From positions 1 through 8,973 of the forward strand of contig JAHHTM010000037.1 in the NCBI GenBank assembly GCA_020024675.1: DNA of 8,973 nucleotides, given 5' to 3'. Origin of the DNA: Muricomes sp. (GTDB lineage: Bacteria > Bacillota > Clostridia > Lachnospirales > Lachnospiraceae). Positions 6,465 to 8,973 of this stretch are shown here, piece after piece; the first letter of the stretch is position 1, and every line of letters starts with the position of its first letter. A program made the position numbers and the translations under genes. The notes under the pieces were generated by a model. That model was not told where the DNA came from. It saw nothing but the letters and a program-made list of their open reading frames with translations, and ran no database searches.

Positions 6465-6493
6465 TTGACAAGAGTGCTTGTAAATGCTAAAAT
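6465..6493 (+). promoter_or_regulatory. nrdD promoter
   Basis: A consensus -35 TTGACA (6465-6470), a 17-bp spacer, and TAAAAT (6488-6493) as -10, with TG at 6485-6486 forming an extended -10. Transcription would start near 6500, leaving a leader of about 60 nt to the GTG start. The leader holds only weak short hairpins (for example CTGTA 6528-6532 with TACAG 6542-6546) and the ribosome binding site. The NrdR boxes lie immediately upstream, so repressor bound there could block polymerase. Confidence 0.8.
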
Positions 6494-6561
6494 AAGCCTA
6501 GACTCCTGAAGAGAAAAGTCAGAGGAACTGTAAGACTATACTACAGAAAGGGGAAAGCAAC

Positions 6562-8928
6562 GTGTATCGGGTTATAAAAAGAGATGGTAAGATTGCACAG
6601 TTTGATCTCTCTAAAATAGGTGAAGCTATAAGAAAAGCATTTGAGGCGAAAGAAAAAGAATATAATCAGGATATCATTGATCTGCTTGCATTAAAAGTGA
6701 CAGCAGATTTTGAACCAAAGGTAAAAGATAAAAAAGTATCAGTTGAAGATATTCAGGACAGTGTTGAATCTGTTTTAATCAAAGCCGGTTATGCAGATGT
6801 AGCAAAAGGATATATTTTATATCGGAAACAAAGAGAAAAAATCCGGAATCTTAACTCTACACTTCTTGATTATAAAGAAATTGTGGATAGTTATGTAAAA
6901 GTCACGGATTGGAGAGTAAAAGAAAACTCTACTGTAACATATTCTGTAGGTGGACTTATTTTAAGTAATTCAGGAGCAATCACAGCGAATTACTGGTTGT
7001 CTGAGATTTATGATGAAGAAATTGGAGAAGCTCACAAAAATGCAGATATCCATATTCATGATTTATCTATGTTGACAGGATATTGTGCAGGCTGGTCCTT
7101 AAAGCAGCTGATCCAAGAAGGACTTGGCGGAGTTCCGGGAAGAATTGCATCTGCACCTGCAAAACACTTAAGTGTTTTATGCAATCAGATGGTAAATTTT
7201 CTTGGCATCATGCAAAATGAATGGGCAGGGGCACAAGCTTTTTCTTCATTTGATACATATTTAGCACCTTTTGTGAAAACAGATCATCTTACATACCGAG
7301 AAGTTAAAAAATGTATTGAATCCTTTGTGTATGGTGTGAATATTCCTTCCAGGTGGGGAACACAGGCGCCATTTTCGAATATTACACTGGATTGGACAGT
7401 ACCCGATGATCTTAAGAATCTTCCGGCTATCGTTGGAGGGAAAGAACAGGATTTTACATATGGTGATTGTAGAGAAGAAATGGATATGGTAAACAAAGCG
7501 TTTATCGAGACTATGATCGAGGGAGATGCTGAAGGAAGAGGATTTCAGTATCCGATTCCGACTTATTCGATCACAAAAGATTTTGACTGGTCAGACACAG
7601 AAAATAATAAACTTCTTTTTGAGATGACAGCGAAATACGGAACACCATATTTTTCAAATTATATAAACAGTGATATGGAACCAAGCGATGTAAGAAGTAT
7701 GTGTTGCCGATTGCGTCTTGATCTAAGAGAACTTCGTAAAAAATCAGGTGGATTTTTTGGAAGTGGGGAAAGTACAGGCTCTGTAGGTGTTGTTACGATC
7801 AATATGCCAAGAATTGCATACCTTGCAGAAGATGAAAAAGATTTTTATAAGAGACTTGATAAGATGATGGACATCGCAGCAAGCTCACTTCATACAAAAC
7901 GACTTGTGATTTCGAAGCTCCTGGATGAAGGATTATATCCATATACAAAGAGATACTTAGGTTCGTTTGACAATCATTTTTCAACAATCGGATTGATTGG
8001 CATGAATGAAGCAGGACTAAATGCAAAGTGGATCAGAAAAGATATGACTCATGTAGAAACACAGGAATTTACAAAAGAAGTTTTAAATCACATGAGAAAC
8101 CGACTTTCAGATTATCAGGAAATGTATGGAGATCTTTATAATCTGGAAGCAACGCCGGCGGAATCTACGACATACCGTCTTGCAAAACACGATGTTGCTC
8201 AGTTTCAGGATATTATTACAGCAGCAGAAAAAGATGGAACGCCGTATTATACAAATAGTTCCCACCTTCCAGTGGGGTATACGGAAGATGTATTTGAAGC
8301 GTTAGATATTCAGGATGAACTTCAGACATTATATACATCGGGAACTGTATTCCATACATTCCTTGGAGAAAAACTTCCGGATTGGAGAGCAGCTGCAAGT
8401 CTTGTAAGAAAGATTGCTGAAAATTATAAGCTTCCTTATTATACGATTTCTCCAACCTATTCTATTTGTAAGAATCATGGTTATCTTGCTGGAGAGCATT
8501 ATAAATGTCCGGTTTGTGGTGAGGAAACAGAAGTTTATAGCCGTATTACTGGATATTATCGGCCGGTTAAAAACTGGAATGATGGAAAGGCACAGGAATT
8601 TAAAGAGCGTAAGGTCTATGATATATCAAACTCACATTTGCATCTAAAAACAAAGGCGGCAAAAGAAGTTGAAAGGGAAGTATCAGACTTTAGTGGAGAA
8701 ACCAAAACATATCTTTTTACAACAAAGACATGTCCGAATTGTAAGATGGCCCGATCATCTTTGGAAGAGGCTACAATCAAATATGAAGTGGTTGATGCAG
8801 AAGAAAATATTGACCTTGCCAGAAAATATGGTATAATGCAGGCACCTACTCTTGTAGTAGTCAATGAACAAGGTGTAAAGAAATTTGCAAATGTTTCGAA
8901 CATTAGGACATATGCAAAAGAACACTAG
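6562..8928 (+). CDS. nrdD: Anaerobic (class III) ribonucleoside-triphosphate reductase with fused C-terminal redoxin domain
   Basis: Oxygen-sensitive glycyl-radical enzyme, 788 aa, making deoxynucleotides from ribonucleoside triphosphates. Domains in order: ATP-cone (about 1-95, starting YRVIKRDGK), catalytic barrel (about 100-630) with DIHIHDL (162-168), C175 in GYCAGW and the C381-C382-R finger-loop site, zinc site (C636, H639, C649, C652), and glycyl-radical site RITGY with G664. After about residue 710 comes an extra thioredoxin/glutaredoxin-like domain with C724-PNC727 and a cis-proline-type P762 in QAPTLVV; its CPxC could reduce the active-site cysteines. MCCRLRLDLREL and the GGFFGSGESTGSVGVVTIN stretch resemble the Thermotoga maritima NrdD type, whose relative in Neisseria bacilliformis uses thioredoxin instead of formate. 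The start is GTG; AAAGGGG (6547-6553) lies 8 nt upstream and the ATP-cone begins at once. Expression is probably repressed by NrdR. Another gene starts 27 nt downstream. Confidence 0.96.
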   Translation: MYRVIKRDGKIAQFDLSKIGEAIRKAFEAKEKEYNQDIIDLLALKVTADFEPKVKDKKVSVEDIQDSVESVLIKAGYADVAKGYILYRKQREKIRNLNSTLLDYKEIVDSYVKVTDWRVKENSTVTYSVGGLILSNSGAITANYWLSEIYDEEIGEAHKNADIHIHDLSMLTGYCAGWSLKQLIQEGLGGVPGRIASAPAKHLSVLCNQMVNFLGIMQNEWAGAQAFSSFDTYLAPFVKTDHLTYREVKKCIESFVYGVNIPSRWGTQAPFSNITLDWTVPDDLKNLPAIVGGKEQDFTYGDCREEMDMVNKAFIETMIEGDAEGRGFQYPIPTYSITKDFDWSDTENNKLLFEMTAKYGTPYFSNYINSDMEPSDVRSMCCRLRLDLRELRKKSGGFFGSGESTGSVGVVTINMPRIAYLAEDEKDFYKRLDKMMDIAASSLHTKRLVISKLLDEGLYPYTKRYLGSFDNHFSTIGLIGMNEAGLNAKWIRKDMTHVETQEFTKEVLNHMRNRLSDYQEMYGDLYNLEATPAESTTYRLAKHDVAQFQDIITAAEKDGTPYYTNSSHLPVGYTEDVFEALDIQDELQTLYTSGTVFHTFLGEKLPDWRAAASLVRKIAENYKLPYYTISPTYSICKNHGYLAGEHYKCPVCGEETEVYSRITGYYRPVKNWNDGKAQEFKERKVYDISNSHLHLKTKAAKEVEREVSDFSGETKTYLFTTKTCPNCKMARSSLEEATIKYEVVDAEENIDLARKYGIMQAPTLVVVNEQGVKKFANVSNIRTYAKEH

Positions 8929-8955
8929 AATATATAAAAAGGAGAGTATTTTAAT

Positions 8956-8973
8956 ATGTATGATATTGGAATT
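8956..8973 (+). CDS. Start of a downstream gene, possibly thioredoxin reductase-like flavoprotein (cut by window end)
   Basis: Only six codons are visible (MYDIGI). AAGGAG at 8939-8944 lies 11 nt before the ATG, and the gap after nrdD is 27 nt with no terminator, so it is probably in the nrdD transcript. MYDIGI is a common opening of FAD/NAD(P)-binding oxidoreductases of the thioredoxin reductase type, where it leads into IIGxGPAG, and that function would suit the redoxin domain fused to NrdD. Six residues cannot prove this; other Rossmann-type proteins begin similarly. An ATG at 8960 in another frame is also possible but worse placed. Confidence 0.5.

Noticed and set aside
6494..6561. Riboswitch or structured leader before nrdD
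   Set aside because: About 60 nt, with only 4-5 bp hairpins and no recognisable riboswitch motif; the NrdR boxes explain the regulation.
7906..8556. Possible loss of the glycyl-radical domain in NrdD, given the redoxin-like C-terminus
   Set aside because: RITGYYRPVKNWNDGK (661-676) with G664 and the zinc ligands are present before the redoxin domain, so the tail is an addition and not a replacement.

Overview
The window is AT-rich and has tightly packed genes, all on the + strand. It looks like a chromosomal stretch from an anaerobic low-GC Gram-positive bacterium. The Lac-family PTS, GGAGG-type ribosome binding sites, an oxygen-sensitive glycyl-radical ribonucleotide reductase and an NrdR operator pair together suggest a gut Clostridia member, probably Lachnospiraceae. 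That placement is inferred from gene content; no marker gene is present. I saw no tRNA, rRNA, transposase, phage gene or CRISPR array.

Bases 1-3240 hold a beta-glycoside PTS operon in the order EIIC (5' end cut by the window edge), GH1 6-phospho-beta-glycosidase, EIIA, EIIB. EIIA passes phosphate to EIIB, EIIC moves the disaccharide in as it is phosphorylated, and the GH1 enzyme cleaves the phospho-disaccharide. A hairpin at 3256-3287 closes the operon.

Bases 3357-4775 carry three small, apparently unrelated genes: a GNAT acetyltransferase of the arylalkylamine-acetyltransferase-like type, an orphan ureidoglycolate lyase-family cupin with its own likely promoter, and an acylphosphatase. A second hairpin follows at 4782-4816.

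Bases 4843-6337 carry proC (proline synthesis) and, 4 nt later, the radical-SAM activase of the class III ribonucleotide reductase (nrdG type). The two are probably cotranscribed.

Bases 6338-8973 are the most interesting part. Two NrdR boxes 32 bp apart centre to centre lie just upstream of a near-consensus promoter. It drives a 788-aa anaerobic ribonucleotide reductase, NrdD, with an ATP-cone, catalytic core, zinc site and glycyl-radical site, plus an extra C-terminal glutaredoxin/thioredoxin-like domain with a CPNC motif. Its sequence resembles the thioredoxin-dependent NrdD type rather than the formate-dependent E. coli/T4 type, so the fused domain may be the built-in electron donor. A further gene begins 27 nt downstream, and its six visible residues (MYDIGI) fit the start of a thioredoxin reductase-like flavoprotein. 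If so, the locus encodes a reductase, its own redoxin and the redoxin's reductase in one transcript, while the activase gene lies outside the NrdR-controlled unit.
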